Source of the DNA: Demequina sp. NBRC 110052
Lineage (GTDB): Bacteria > Actinomycetota > Actinomycetes > Actinomycetales > Demequinaceae
Direction of reading: 5' to 3'
Assembly (NCBI RefSeq): GCF_002090075.1
Contig: NZ_BBRI01000002.1
Location: forward strand, 1,240,001-1,304,000
DNA length: 64,000 nucleotides
Shown here: positions 28,664 through 37,389 of the stretch, one piece after another
Layout: each line of letters begins with the position of its first letter
Position numbering within the stretch: position 1 is the first letter of the stretch
Translations under genes and position numbers: made by a program
The notes under the pieces: generated by a model
Seen by the model: the letters and a program-made list of their open reading frames with translations, nothing else
Told to the model about the DNA's origin: nothing
Database searches by the model: none

Positions 28664-29989
28664 TCAGCGCTCCTCGTGCCGGTGGTTCTCATCCACCTGG
28701 CCGCCGATCTCCTCGGCGAGCGCGTGGGCATCCCCCATGCGGTCATGCCCGACCACCGGGTGGGAGCGCTGCTCGTACAGGCGTCGATAGAAGCGGTCGC
28801 GCCAGGCGAGCAGCGCGGCGCCGAGGACTGCCGCGAGGAGGGATGCGAAGAGCACCGCCATCTTGACCTCGGCCACGCGCTCGTCGTCGAAGGCGAGTTC
28901 ACCGACCAGGAGCGACACCGTGAACCCGATGCCAGCGAGCATCGCCATGCCGAGCACGTCGAGCCAGTTGAGGCCTCGGTCGAGCGAAGCCTTGGTGAAC
29001 GTCGCCACGAGGAACGTGAACAGCACGATGCCGAGCGGCTTGCCGACCACGAGACCGAGCGTGACGCCCTGCGCGACCGGGTCGGACACTGCGGTGGAGA
29101 TCGCCTCTCCCGAGATCGCGATGCCCGCCGCGAACAGCGCGAACACCGGCACGGCGAAGCCAGCAGACACGGGACGCCACTGGTGCTCCCAGTGCTCCGC
29201 GAGCGCATGCTTCTCGCCCTTGCGCTTGACGGCGGGGACCATGAGGCCCAGCGCGACGCCGGCGATGGTGGCGTGGATGCCAGACGCATGCATGAAGGCC
29301 CATGCCGCGAGCGCGAGCGGCACCAGGAGGAACGGACTCGTGATCCGCTTGGCAGCGAGGAAGCCGAATGCCACGATGCAGACGATGGCGGCCGCGAGCC
29401 ACTGGAAATGGATCTCGTCAGTGAAGAACACGGCGATGATGATGATCGCCAGCAGGTCGTCCACGACGGCCAGCGTGAGCAGGAAGGCCCGGAGCGCGTT
29501 CGGCAGCCAGCGCCCCACGACGGACAGCACCGCGATCGCGAACGCGATGTCGGTCGCGGTCGGGACGGCCCAGCCGTCCATCGAGCCGCCGTCCTGCAGG
29601 TTCACGAGCACGTACAGCAGTGCGGGCATCACCATGCCGCCCACGGCTGCGACGATCGGCACGATCGCGGTCGCCGGCCTGCGCAGCTCGCCCGCGACGA
29701 TCTCACGCTTGAGCTCGAGCCCGACCACGAAGAAGAAGATCGCGAGCAGCCCGTCCTTCGCCCAGTCGCCGATCGTGAGGTCGAGGTGCAGCGAGTGCGG
29801 GCCGATCGTGAACTCGCGGATGAACTCGTACGACTCCGCCCACGGGGAGTTCGCCCACACCAGCGCCACCACGGTGCCGATCAGCAGCAGGATGCCGCCC
29901 GCGCGCTCGGTCCTGAGCACGTCGGCGAGCGTCCGCTCGGTCGACGGGGTCAGACGCGAGAAAAGTCTGCGCGGAGCGCGCTGTGCCAT
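28664..29989 (-). CDS. nhaA: Na+/H+ antiporter NhaA
   Basis: This 441-residue membrane antiporter exchanges sodium for protons in pH and salt homeostasis. The substrate and pH-sensing residues are present: the Asp in PTATDIAFAIAVLSVVG and the Asp pair in TLAVVDDLLAIIIIAV. Eleven or more membrane segments span the protein. The N-terminal ~30 residues (MAQRAPRRLFSRLTPSTERTLADVLRTERAGG) and the C-terminal ~50 residues after WRDRFYRRL are cytoplasmic and longer than in E. coli. It starts at ATG 29989, with GAGGAGAACCC upstream. Confidence 0.95.
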   Translation of the reverse strand: MAQRAPRRLFSRLTPSTERTLADVLRTERAGGILLLIGTVVALVWANSPWAESYEFIREFTIGPHSLHLDLTIGDWAKDGLLAIFFFVVGLELKREIVAGELRRPATAIVPIVAAVGGMVMPALLYVLVNLQDGGSMDGWAVPTATDIAFAIAVLSVVGRWLPNALRAFLLTLAVVDDLLAIIIIAVFFTDEIHFQWLAAAIVCIVAFGFLAAKRITSPFLLVPLALAAWAFMHASGIHATIAGVALGLMVPAVKRKGEKHALAEHWEHQWRPVSAGFAVPVFALFAAGIAISGEAISTAVSDPVAQGVTLGLVVGKPLGIVLFTFLVATFTKASLDRGLNWLDVLGMAMLAGIGFTVSLLVGELAFDDERVAEVKMAVLFASLLAAVLGAALLAWRDRFYRRLYEQRSHPVVGHDRMGDAHALAEEIGGQVDENHRHEER

Positions 29990-30114
29990 GGGTTCTCCTC
30001 GGTGGGGCGGCCGTCAGGAACGACTTCAGACTACCGACGGCGCTGAACAGGTGTCGTCCTGCTCGGGAACGATTGCCCGACGCCGCCGATTCCGCATGCT
30101 CGGTACAACGGCTG

Positions 30115-30825
30115 CTACGCCGATGCGGGTTCGGCCGGCGTCACGGGCTTCGGGGCGGGCGGGTCGAAGCGATAGCCGACGTTGCGCACCGTCCCGATCA
30201 GCTGCTCGTGCTCGGCGCCGAGCTTCGCACGCAGTCGGCGCACGTGGACATCGACGGTGCGGGTGCCGCCGTAGTAGTCGAACCCCCACACCTCCTGGAG
30301 CAGCTGGTCGCGCGTATACACACGGCCCGGGTGCTGCATGAGGTACTTGAGCAGTTCGAACTCCTTGTATGTGAGGTCCAGCGGGACGCCCTTGAGCCGG
30401 GCCGTGTAGCCGCCCACGTCCACCGTGAGCTCACCGGACGAGAACTCGGCTGCCTTCTCGAGCGGGTCCTCGGAGTTCGCGCGGCCCATCAGCAGGCGGA
30501 TCCGCGCCTCGACCTCGGCGGGAGACGCATCTGCCAGGACCACGTCGTCCGCACCCCACTCGCTGGTGACGATCGACATGCCGCCGTCGCGCAGCACCAG
30601 CAGCAAGGGAACGTTCACACCGGTGACCTGCACGAGCCTGCAGTTGTTGCGCGCCTCGGCGAGGTCGTTGCGGGCGTCCACGACGAGCACGTCGGCATCC
30701 ATCGCATCGAGCATGGCGGAAGGTTCGGGAGCCACGACGCGAGTACGGTGGCTGAGAAGGGAGAGTGCAGGCAGGACCGCGCCGGCCCCGTCCTCAGACG
30801 GAGTGAGGACCAGCAGATCTGCCAT
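30115..30825 (-). CDS. glnR: GlnR-like orphan response regulator
   Basis: This 236-residue OmpR-family protein has a degenerate receiver domain. It aligns well by eye with Streptomyces Gln[59 protein letters not shown]. GlnR lacks the conserved acidic pocket of phosphorylated receivers and controls nitrogen assimilation without a partner kinase. None is adjacent here. The winged helix has [31 protein letters not shown] and [15 protein letters not shown] 30825 is chosen because GGGAGGTGG precedes it; a frame open 14 codons further lacks a ribosome site. The symbol is by resemblance. Confidence 0.78.
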   Translation of the reverse strand: MADLLVLTPSEDGAGAVLPALSLLSHRTRVVAPEPSAMLDAMDADVLVVDARNDLAEARNNCRLVQVTGVNVPLLLVLRDGGMSIVTSEWGADDVVLADASPAEVEARIRLLMGRANSEDPLEKAAEFSSGELTVDVGGYTARLKGVPLDLTYKEFELLKYLMQHPGRVYTRDQLLQEVWGFDYYGGTRTVDVHVRRLRAKLGAEHEQLIGTVRNVGYRFDPPAPKPVTPAEPASA

Positions 30826-30882
30826 CGCCACCTCCCTGACTGGCTTTACTGTAGCGGCGCGGCGCATGACAGACTAACCGCC

Positions 30883-31617
30883 ATGGCTCCGAGCACGCGC
30901 GCGTCGATCACGGCTGCCGCGGCGACGTTCGTGGCGGGAGCGGCCTTCCTCGGCACCCGGTACCTGGCTCTCGCCGTGTTCGTGCTCACGGTCGCCCTCG
31001 CGCTCGGCTGGTCACGCCTCACCCACATGGGCCGGCCCTTCGTCACTGCGGGAGTGATCGTGAGCGGCTCCGCGCTCGCGCTGGTGGCGGTGCTCCTAGG
31101 CGGACAGGAGCCGTACCTGCGCTACATGACGATCGCGCTCGGCGCCGTGGTCGTGGCATCGCTCGTGGTCGAGGTCTTCGTGCCCGCGCAACCCGGCCAT
31201 GTGGTCAACGCCGTCGCCTCGACGTCGGCCGGCGGGGCCATCGCCGTGGCCGCCTCCGCGTGGGTCGCAGCCGACCGCACCCCCGGCTCCGCCTACCTCG
31301 TGGTGGTCGGTGCGATCACCCTCGCGATCGCCGCCGTGTTCTCCGCGCTCACGAGCCGCGCGGGCGTCAACTCGTTCCTGACCTTCCTCTTCGGCATCGG
31401 CGCGGGCGCCGGACTCGGCTTCGTGTTCCCCCAGATGGGCTGGTACGGCGGCATGCTCGTCGGTGCGATGGCGGCCGCATCTGTGGTGCTGATCCACGAG
31501 TTGTACCGGCGCGAGCCGCGCCCGCGCAGCGCGTGGGCGGGAATAGCGTCGGGCATCGTGCCCGTTCTCTTCGCCGGCGTCCTCGTCTACCTCGCTGGCC
31601 GCCTCCTCGTCGGCTGA
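30883..31617 (+). CDS. Polytopic membrane protein of unknown function
   Basis: I do not recognise this 244-residue protein. It has about seven hydrophobic segments: ASITAAAATFVAGAAFLG, LALAVFVLTVALALGW, FVTAGVIVSGSALALVAVLL, then four more ending in IVPVLFAGVLVYLAGRLLVG. Charged residues are few and mostly at loop ends. ATG 30883 is chosen as the first in the leader after glnR; longer frames overlap glnR in antisense. The thioredoxin-like gene follows 14 bp downstream with a good ribosome site, so it may belong to that membrane/redox cluster. Confidence 0.7.
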   Translation: MAPSTRASITAAAATFVAGAAFLGTRYLALAVFVLTVALALGWSRLTHMGRPFVTAGVIVSGSALALVAVLLGGQEPYLRYMTIALGAVVVASLVVEVFVPAQPGHVVNAVASTSAGGAIAVAASAWVAADRTPGSAYLVVVGAITLAIAAVFSALTSRAGVNSFLTFLFGIGAGAGLGFVFPQMGWYGGMLVGAMAAASVVLIHELYRREPRPRSAWAGIASGIVPVLFAGVLVYLAGRLLVG

Positions 31618-31631
31618 CCCAGGAGTCCCCC

Positions 31632-32066
31632 ATGCTCGTCCGCGCGCTCATCGTGCTCGCCGTGCTCGGCCTCGCCGCGCTCGGGTGGTGGTGGTGGTCG
31701 CGCCGCGAGGGCCAGGTGCGCCACGTCGAGATCCCGGGCGCCCTCACCCCCGACGTGCTGGGCGCCCCTCGCGGCTACCGCGCGACCTACGTGCAGTTCT
31801 CCACGCCCATGTGCGCGAAGTGCCCCGGCACCCGCGCCCTGCTGCAGCGCGTCGCCGCCGAGTACGAAGGCGTCACCCACGTGGACATCGACGCGTCAGA
31901 GCGGCTCGACCTCGCCCGAGAGCTCGACATCATGCGCACCCCCACCACTCTCGTGCTCGACACGAACGGGGTCGTGGTCGCGCGCATCAACGGCGCCCCC
32001 ACCGAGGCGCAGGCGCGCGAGGCCATCGACGCGACGCCGTCCCCCGGCACCGAGTACGCGATCTGA
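31632..32066 (+). CDS. Membrane-anchored thioredoxin-like protein
   Basis: This 144-residue protein has an N-terminal membrane helix (ALIVLAVLGLAALGWWWWS) and a thioredoxin fold outside the membrane. The redox motif is CAKC in VQFSTPMCAKCPGTRALL, and the cis-Pro is in MRTPTTLVLD. It may reduce or oxidise exported proteins, or work with the DUF4395 protein encoded 72 bp downstream, a pairing seen often in actinobacteria. AGGAG at 31621-31625 fixes the start at ATG 31632. A longer frame exists but lies antiframe in the upstream gene. Confidence 0.85.
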   Translation: MLVRALIVLAVLGLAALGWWWWSRREGQVRHVEIPGALTPDVLGAPRGYRATYVQFSTPMCAKCPGTRALLQRVAAEYEGVTHVDIDASERLDLARELDIMRTPTTLVLDTNGVVVARINGAPTEAQAREAIDATPSPGTEYAI

Positions 32067-32138
32067 CGTTCGCGTCGGACTTGTGTCGCCGCACCTCTAC
32101 ACTCGTCCCCACACCTCTCACCCCCCCCCGGAGAAGAC

Positions 32139-32576
32139 ATGGCCACCGACATCCAGATCGACCCGCGCGGCCCGCGCTTCGGCGCCGCCTGGACGCTGCT
32201 ACTCGCCGTCCTCGCGATGGTGATCGGCACCAACAGCGTCGGGCTCGTCCTCGCGTTCGCGCTCGCGGCGCTGTTCCTGCCCGGGGCGATCGTGGGTCCG
32301 CAGGCCACCGTCCAGTCGGCCGTATTCAAGAAGTGGGTGCGCCCGCGTCTCGCCCCGCCCGCCGAGACCGAAAGCTTTCGCCCGCCGCGCTTCGCGCAGC
32401 AGGTGGGCCTGTTCTTCGCGACGCTCGCGATCGTGTTCCTCGCGCTGAACCTCGCGGTGGGCTTCTACATCGCGATCGGCTTCATCCTGGTCGCGTCGTT
32501 CCTCAACGCGGTGTTCGACTTCTGCCTCGGCTGCGAGGTCTATCTGCTCGTCACCCGGGCCACGCGTCGCGCCTGA
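32139..32576 (+). CDS. DUF4395 membrane protein
   Basis: This 145-residue DUF4395 protein has four membrane segments in two pairs. The first pair follows IDPRGPRFGAAWT, the second follows PRFAQQVGLFFATLAIV. The family hallmark is a C-terminal FDFCLGCEVYLL with a CxxC, which suggests thiol chemistry in or near the membrane. It follows the thioredoxin-like gene. No function is established, although the pairing suggests a thiol relay. Upstream, CCCGGAGAAGAC supplies a weak Shine-Dalgarno site. Confidence 0.85.
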   Translation: MATDIQIDPRGPRFGAAWTLLLAVLAMVIGTNSVGLVLAFALAALFLPGAIVGPQATVQSAVFKKWVRPRLAPPAETESFRPPRFAQQVGLFFATLAIVFLALNLAVGFYIAIGFILVASFLNAVFDFCLGCEVYLLVTRATRRA

Positions 32577-32610
32577 ACCAGGCATCGTGGCGCACGCACG
32601 AGCCGTTGCC

Positions 32611-32616
32611 TAGGAT
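32611..32616 (+). promoter_or_regulatory. Leaderless -10 box of the 36-codon gene
   Basis: TAGGAT lies six bases before ATG 32623. It is independent support that the small ORF is real. Confidence 0.5.
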
Positions 32617-32622
32617 GGTCGC

Positions 32623-32733
32623 ATGACAGCGCTGGAGCTCACCTTCACCATCCTCGCGGTCCTCGGCTTCGCCGCCACCGCGTGGATCGTCGGCATCGTC
32701 GCCTACCGTCTGCTGAAGGGCGACAACCGGTGA
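32623..32733 (+). CDS. 36-residue single-span membrane peptide
   Basis: MTALELTFTILAVLGF is the start, continuing as a hydrophobic helix (through AATAWIVGIVAYRLL) and ending KGDNR, which fits an N-out or N-in membrane peptide with a charged C-terminus. It is supported by three features: a TAGGAT box six bases before the ATG, no overlap with other genes, and a stop that overlaps the next gene's GTG as GTGA. The function is unknown. It may anchor or couple translation of the nitrobindin-like gene. Confidence 0.65.
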   Translation: MTALELTFTILAVLGFAATAWIVGIVAYRLLKGDNR

Positions 32734-33275
32734 CGTTCACGCTTCCCGAAGGCCTCGCACCCGAGGTCTACCCGCTCGCGTGGCTCGTGGGCACGTGGGA
32801 GGGCAGCGGCGAGCTGTCCTACCCCGGCGTCCCCGCGTCCGCCTTCCGCCAGCGCGTCGAGTTCGATCACGACGGCGGCCCGTACCTCACCTACCGTTCG
32901 GACATCACGCTCATGGGGCCCGACGGCGAGGAGGGTCAGGTATGGCAGGTCGAGTCCGGCTTCTGGCGCGTCGCGCCGTCGGTGCCAGAAGGCGTCGAGC
33001 TGCAGGACTTCCAGCACCCGCTCGAGGTCGTGCTCACCGAGGCGTCCGGCGTGCTGAGCGCCTACATGGGCGCGGTCGGCAACGGGCGCGTCGACCTCGC
33101 GACCCGCTTCGTCGCCTCGACCGAGTCGGGACCCGAGGTGCGCGGCGCGACCCGCATGTACGGCAACGTGAACGGCGAGCTCATGTGGGCGTGGGACCTC
33201 GCCGCATTCGGCCAGGAACTGCAGTCGTATGCCGCCGCGCGCATGAGCCGCGTGGAATCGCCCACCGAGGCCTGA
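32730..33275 (+). CDS. FABP/nitrobindin-like beta-barrel protein
   Basis: A 181-residue DUF1794/THAP4-type beta barrel. The signature LVGTWEGSGELSYP opens the barrel, followed by YLTYRSDITL and QVWQVESGFWRV. Mycobacterial Rv2717c and other nitrobindins bind heme through a His near the C-terminus (LQDHL in Rv2717c). Here the matching stretch reads LQSYAA, so that His appears to be Tyr, and heme binding is doubtful or differently ligated. It starts at GTG 32730, overlapping the small gene's stop by four bases, not at the ATG 48 bases upstream. It is followed by ygfZ after 13 bp. Confidence 0.85.
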   Translation: MTFTLPEGLAPEVYPLAWLVGTWEGSGELSYPGVPASAFRQRVEFDHDGGPYLTYRSDITLMGPDGEEGQVWQVESGFWRVAPSVPEGVELQDFQHPLEVVLTEASGVLSAYMGAVGNGRVDLATRFVASTESGPEVRGATRMYGNVNGELMWAWDLAAFGQELQSYAAARMSRVESPTEA

Positions 33276-33288
33276 GCGTTCTCCCCGT

Positions 33289-34443
33289 ATGACGACCACT
33301 ACCGCCAGCCCCCTGCTCAGCCGTCACGGCGCCGTCGAGGCCACCGGGCTCGACGCCGGTGTCGCGTGGCACTACGGCGACCCCACGGCGGAGCAGCGCG
33401 CGCTCGCCGCCAGCCGCGCGGTCGTGGACCAGTCGCACCTCGGCATCGTGACCGTGACTGGTCCGGACCGTCTCAGCTGGCTCAACTCGCTCACGACGCA
33501 GGAGGTCGCGGCTCTCGCGCCAGGCGTCTCCACCGAGCTCATGATCCTCAGCCCGCAGGGGCGGATCGAGCACGTCGCCGCCGCCGTGGACGACGGCTCC
33601 ACGACGTGGCTCATCACCGAGAGCCCGACCGGTCTGGCCGACTTCCTCGACCGCATGCGATTCATGCTGCGCGTGGACGTCGCCGACGTCACGTCCGAGT
33701 GGGCCGCGCTCGGCGAGGCCATCTCCGCCCCGGCGTCCGAGGGCGAGCCTGTCACCTGGGTGGACCCGTGGCCCCACATTGCCGACGGGGGCACCACCTA
33801 CGCGGCGGACCCCTCGGGTCACCCCGGAGATGCCCGACGCTGGCGCCTGGTGATCGTCCCCCGCACCTCCCTGGACGTCGAGGTCGACGCGCGCCTCGCG
33901 TCGGGCTGGTCCCTCGCCGGGACCTGGGCCACCGAGGCGCTGCGCATCGAGGCCTACCGCCCCCGCGCCGCCGCCGAGGTTGACGAGACGACGCTCCCGC
34001 ACGAGCTGGACTGGCTGCGCACCGCCGTTCACCTGCACAAGGGGTGCTACCGCGGGCAGGAGACGGTCGCGAAGGTCCACAACGTGGGCCGCCCGCCGCG
34101 TCGCCTCACGCTTCTGCACCTCGACGGCTCCGCGCACGCCCTGCCCGAGATCGGCGCTGAGGTGCGCATGGGTGTCGAGGACGACGCGAAGATCGCGGGG
34201 CGCATCACCTCCGTCGCGCGGCACCACGAGCTCGGCCCGATCGCGCTCGCAGTGCTCAAGCGCTCTACGGACCCCTCCGCCACGCTCGTCGTCCCCTCGG
34301 ACGGGGGGCCGCTCAGCGCCTCACAGGAGCTCATCGTGAACGCCGACGGCTTCAGCGCCGACCGACCGCCCAAGGTCGGCCCCACGATGAAGGGCCTGCT
34401 CATGGGCAAGGGGTGCGCCGCCGACGGCGGCGACATGAGCTGA
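33289..34443 (+). CDS. ygfZ: Folate-binding Fe-S maintenance protein YgfZ
   Basis: This 384-residue member of the GcvT/YgfZ family binds tetrahydrofolate and supports iron-sulfur proteins, including MiaB-type tRNA modification. The signature KGCYRGQET with its conserved Cys is intact, in an otherwise GcvT-like fold (LSWLNSLTTQEVAAL, ILSPQGRIEHV). Length is longer than E. coli YgfZ, which is normal in actinobacteria. It follows the nitrobindin-like gene by 13 bp and is probably in the same transcript. Confidence 0.93.
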   Translation: MTTTTASPLLSRHGAVEATGLDAGVAWHYGDPTAEQRALAASRAVVDQSHLGIVTVTGPDRLSWLNSLTTQEVAALAPGVSTELMILSPQGRIEHVAAAVDDGSTTWLITESPTGLADFLDRMRFMLRVDVADVTSEWAALGEAISAPASEGEPVTWVDPWPHIADGGTTYAADPSGHPGDARRWRLVIVPRTSLDVEVDARLASGWSLAGTWATEALRIEAYRPRAAAEVDETTLPHELDWLRTAVHLHKGCYRGQETVAKVHNVGRPPRRLTLLHLDGSAHALPEIGAEVRMGVEDDAKIAGRITSVARHHELGPIALAVLKRSTDPSATLVVPSDGGPLSASQELIVNADGFSADRPPKVGPTMKGLLMGKGCAADGGDMS

Positions 34444-34468
34444 CGCTCGACCGGTTCAAGGGGGAACC

Positions 34469-34753
34469 ATGGATGTCGTCCTGATGATCTTCGCGCTGCT
34501 GGCGCTCGTAGCACTGCTCGTCGCCGGCGCGCTCTTCCGCGAGCGCTTTGGATGGCTCATCCAGGCGGGGCTCGCGGGCGTGTTCATCGCGCTCGGACTC
34601 TCGGATCAGGGGTGGCAGCGCTGGACGTGGTTCGCGCTCGCCGCGATCGACATCGCGCTCGCCGTTGACGGGTTTCGCAAGCGCCGTAGGGTCCGCGACG
34701 AGGCGCCCGCGAGTGCCCCGCGGCCTGAAGGGCCCACTGACTCGATCGGCTAA
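34469..34753 (+). CDS. Small two-span membrane protein
   Basis: I do not recognise this 94-residue protein. It has one hydrophobic segment at the N-terminus (VVLMIFALLALVALLVAGALF), a second less clear one (LIQAGLAGVFIALGL), a third weak stretch around WTWFALAAIDIALAV, then a basic patch (FRKRRRVRDE) and a disordered tail. AAGGGGGAACC precedes the ATG. It lies between ygfZ and the DUF2516 gene on the same strand. Confidence 0.65.
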   Translation: MDVVLMIFALLALVALLVAGALFRERFGWLIQAGLAGVFIALGLSDQGWQRWTWFALAAIDIALAVDGFRKRRRVRDEAPASAPRPEGPTDSIG

Positions 34754-34813
34754 CGTGGTGCCGTTGCGCCGGTGATGGACCGGCGGCCAGCCCACCGACA
34801 CCCGGGAGTCATC

Positions 34814-35149
34814 GTGCTGTTCGCGAGCGTCCAGAGCCTCGTCGTCCTCGCCCTGTCCGTCGCCGCGCTCGTCGGCGCCGTGTGGGGCCTGATCGACGCC
34901 TCCAAGTACTCGAACGAGGCCTACGTCGCCGCCGGCAAGCAGACCAAGACGGTGTGGCTCGCGATCATGGGCGTCGCGGCAGTCATCGCGTTCCTCTCGG
35001 TGCCCCCGCCGATCGGCGTCGGCGGCGGCATCGTCGGCTTCCTCGGCATCCTCGCCATCGTCGCGGTGATCGTGTACTTCGTCGAGGTCAAGCCCAAGGT
35101 CGCACCCCACCACCGCCCAGGCTCCGGCCCGTCGCGCGGCACGTGGTGA
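34814..35149 (+). CDS. DUF2516 membrane protein
   Basis: This 111-residue protein has two or three membrane segments ([60 protein letters not shown]) and the family pattern [24 protein letters not shown]2516 proteins are restricted to actinobacteria and have no known function. GTG 34814 is preferred over ATG 34772, because GGGAG lies six bases before it and the added residues (MMDRRPAHRHPG) are not family-like. The gene precedes dtd by 10 bp. Confidence 0.82.
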   Translation: MLFASVQSLVVLALSVAALVGAVWGLIDASKYSNEAYVAAGKQTKTVWLAIMGVAAVIAFLSVPPPIGVGGGIVGFLGILAIVAVIVYFVEVKPKVAPHHRPGSGPSRGTW

Positions 35150-35159
35150 CCGGCACCGC

Positions 35160-35585
35160 ATGAAGGCAGTGCTGCAGCGCGCCTCCCGCGCCTCCGTGAC
35201 AGTCGACGGCGCCGTCACCGCGTCGTTCGACCGCCAGGGCGTGCTGGCGCTCGTGGGCGTCACGCACGACGACGGTCCCGCGCAAGTCGAGCTGATCGCG
35301 CGCAAGATCGCGGATCTGCGCATCCTCGACGGCGAGCGGTCCGTGCTCGACGCGGGCGCACCCGTGATCGTCGTGTCCCAGTTCACCCTCTACGCCGACG
35401 CGCGCAAGGGACGCCGGCCCACGTGGAACCAGGCCGCTCCGGGCCCGGTCGCCGAACCCCTGGTCGACGCGGTCGTCGAAGCGCTGCGCGCCCGCGGGCT
35501 GACGGTGGGGACCGGGATCTTCGGTGCCGACATGAAGGTCGAACTCGTGAACGACGGCCCGATCACCATCATTCTCGAAGCCTGA
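35160..35585 (+). CDS. dtd: D-aminoacyl-tRNA deacylase
   Basis: This 141-residue proofreading enzyme removes D-amino acids and glycine from mischarged tRNA. The two family motifs are present: [15 protein letters not shown], and [10 protein letters not shown] at the C-terminus (the usual xGP cis-dipeptide). Length is standard. It is the last gene of the rightward ygfZ-DUF2516-dtd group. The stop codon is part of a hairpin terminator shared with the convergent ABC permease gene. Confidence 0.96.
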   Translation: MKAVLQRASRASVTVDGAVTASFDRQGVLALVGVTHDDGPAQVELIARKIADLRILDGERSVLDAGAPVIVVSQFTLYADARKGRRPTWNQAAPGPVAEPLVDAVVEALRARGLTVGTGIFGADMKVELVNDGPITIILEA

Positions 35586-35612
35586 CGGGCGGAGGCGTCC
35601 CCCCCGCCCGTC
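35584..35612. terminator. Bidirectional terminator between dtd and the ABC permease
   Basis: GACGGGCGG (35584-35592) pairs perfectly with CCGCCCGTC (35604-35612), with an 11-base loop. It begins in the dtd stop codon and ends nine bases before the opposed permease stop. Confidence 0.65.
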
Positions 35613-35620
35613 AGCCCCTC

Positions 35621-36436
35621 TCAGACGTCTCGCTTTCGCAGCGACACGAGCGCACCCAGCATCGGCACGACAGCCCACGCGACCAGCACTGCGACACCGG
35701 CGTTCGGGCCGAGCCCGATGACGCCGTCGGCCGGGCCTTCCGTGAGCGCTGCCGCCGAGGTGGCTCGCACCGGCAGGACCGCCGAGACCCAGCGAGCGAT
35801 GTCGCTGTTCACCAAGGACAGAACGCCAGGCAGGATCAGCTGCATCGCGACGATCGTGAAGATCGCGCCTACCGACGACCGCAGGAGCACCCCCAGGGCG
35901 ATGGCCAGCTCCGCGGTGACCACGAGCGCGAGCAGCTGCACTGCCACGAGCCGCAACGTCGCCCCGTCCGTCAGATCGATGCTGACGCCGGCGTCACCGA
36001 AGGTGCCAAGACTCGCGACCCACGCTCCCACGAAGCCCACCAGACCGACGCCCAGCGCGAACAGCCCTCCCACCGTCGCCTTCGCACCGAGCACTGCCCC
36101 GCGCGTCGGCGTCGCCGTGAAGGTGTTGCGCGCCATCCCGGTGGTGAACTCCACCGTGGCGAGCAGCGCCGCCAGGACCGCCACGAGGGTCAGCGCGAAG
36201 TCCACGCCGATCCACAGCAGGCTCACCGCGTCCACGCTCTCGGCGCTGGTCCCACCGGCGAAGTCGATCCAGTCGGGACCCACCAGCATGGGGAAGCCCA
36301 CGAGGGACCCCACCGCGAGGATGACAAGGATCCATGTGGACCTCAACGACGAGGTCTTGATCCACTCGGCGCGCACCGCACGCGCATAGCCGGAACGCTT
36401 CACCGGCACGCTCGGCGTCACCACGGCGGCGCTCAT
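35621..36436 (-). CDS. ABC-2 family transporter permease
   Basis: This 271-residue membrane protein has six hydrophobic segments and the N-terminal amphipathic start (YARAVRAEWIKTSSLRSTWILVILAVGSLVGF) of bacteriocin/drug ABC-2 permeases. The sequence TVEFTTGMARNTFTATPTRGAVLGAKATVGG is the conserved cytoplasmic segment after TM2. The ATG at 36436 overlaps the stop of its ATPase gene by four bases. It probably forms a dimer with two copies of that ATPase. The substrate is unknown. Confidence 0.88.
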   Translation of the reverse strand: MSAAVVTPSVPVKRSGYARAVRAEWIKTSSLRSTWILVILAVGSLVGFPMLVGPDWIDFAGGTSAESVDAVSLLWIGVDFALTLVAVLAALLATVEFTTGMARNTFTATPTRGAVLGAKATVGGLFALGVGLVGFVGAWVASLGTFGDAGVSIDLTDGATLRLVAVQLLALVVTAELAIALGVLLRSSVGAIFTIVAMQLILPGVLSLVNSDIARWVSAVLPVRATSAAALTEGPADGVIGLGPNAGVAVLVAWAVVPMLGALVSLRKRDV

Positions 36437-37389
36437 CGTGCCACCGCCGCAACCTGCGGAGCCGGGCCCTGCACCACAGCGGGCTCACCCGCGCGGTACT
36501 CCGTCTCCTGAGCCGTCAAGCGCATGTACGCCTCCTCCAAGGTCGAGCCCGCAGAGCGCAGCTCCGCGAGCCACAGCTGATGGTCGCGCGCGAGCCGACC
36601 GATCTCACGCGCGTCGATGCCGGTGATCGCGAGACTCTCGCGGTCCTCTCCCGCCGTCACCGTCGCTCCCCGAGCGGCGACCAGCTCAGCCAGGCGCTGC
36701 GCATCGGGGCTGGTCACCAGCACCGAGTCCGGTGCATTCGCGTTCACGAAGTCCGCCAACGGGGCGTCCGCAAGGATGCGGCCCCTGCCGATCACGATGA
36801 CGTGGTCCGCGGTCTGCTGCACCTCGCTCATGAGGTGGCTCGACAGGAACACCGTGCGGCCCTCGTCCGCGAGGCGCCGCGACAGGCGGCGCACCCACAT
36901 CACCCCGTCAGGGTCCAGACCGTTCACCGGCTCGTCGAACATCACGATCCTGGGATCCGCGAGCAGAGCGCCCGCGATGCCGAGGCGCTGCCCCATGCCG
37001 AGCGAGAAGCCGCCCGCCTTCTTGCGCGCCACCTCGGTCAGCCCGGTGAGCTCGATCACCTCGTCCACGCGCGCGTCGGAGATCCCGTGCGTCGCCGCGA
37101 TCGCGCGCAGGTGCGTACGCGCCGACCGACGGGGATGCACTCCCTTCGCATCGATCAGGGCACCGATCTCCTGCAGCGGGCTGTCCAGGTCCGCATAGCG
37201 CCTGCCGTTCACGGTCACCGCGCCCGACGTGGGCCGGTCCAGACCCAGGATCATGCGCATCGTCGTCGACTTGCCCGCCCCATTGGGCCCAAGGAAGCCG
37301 GTGACCTTCCCCGGCTGCACGGTGAACGTCACGTGATCCACCGCAGTCTTGCTTCCGAACCTCTTGGTGAGGTCCCTCGCCTCGATCAT
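36433..37389 (-). CDS. ABC transporter ATP-binding protein, bacitracin/daunorubicin type
   Basis: This 318-residue ATPase has Walker A GPNGAGKSTTMR, signature FSLGMGQRLGIAGALL (the LSLGM variant seen in BcrA-type ATPases), Walker B IVMFDEPVNGLDPDG and switch FLSSHLMSEV. A ~90-residue C-terminal tail ends in TLEEAYMRLTAQETEYRAG, usual for the family. The start is set at ATG 37389 because AGGA lies just upstream. A longer frame to 37449 lacks a ribosome site. Such pairs often confer self-resistance to peptides or export lipids. Confidence 0.9.
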   Translation of the reverse strand: MIEARDLTKRFGSKTAVDHVTFTVQPGKVTGFLGPNGAGKSTTMRMILGLDRPTSGAVTVNGRRYADLDSPLQEIGALIDAKGVHPRRSARTHLRAIAATHGISDARVDEVIELTGLTEVARKKAGGFSLGMGQRLGIAGALLADPRIVMFDEPVNGLDPDGVMWVRRLSRRLADEGRTVFLSSHLMSEVQQTADHVIVIGRGRILADAPLADFVNANAPDSVLVTSPDAQRLAELVAARGATVTAGEDRESLAITGIDAREIGRLARDHQLWLAELRSAGSTLEEAYMRLTAQETEYRAGEPAVVQGPAPQVAAVAR

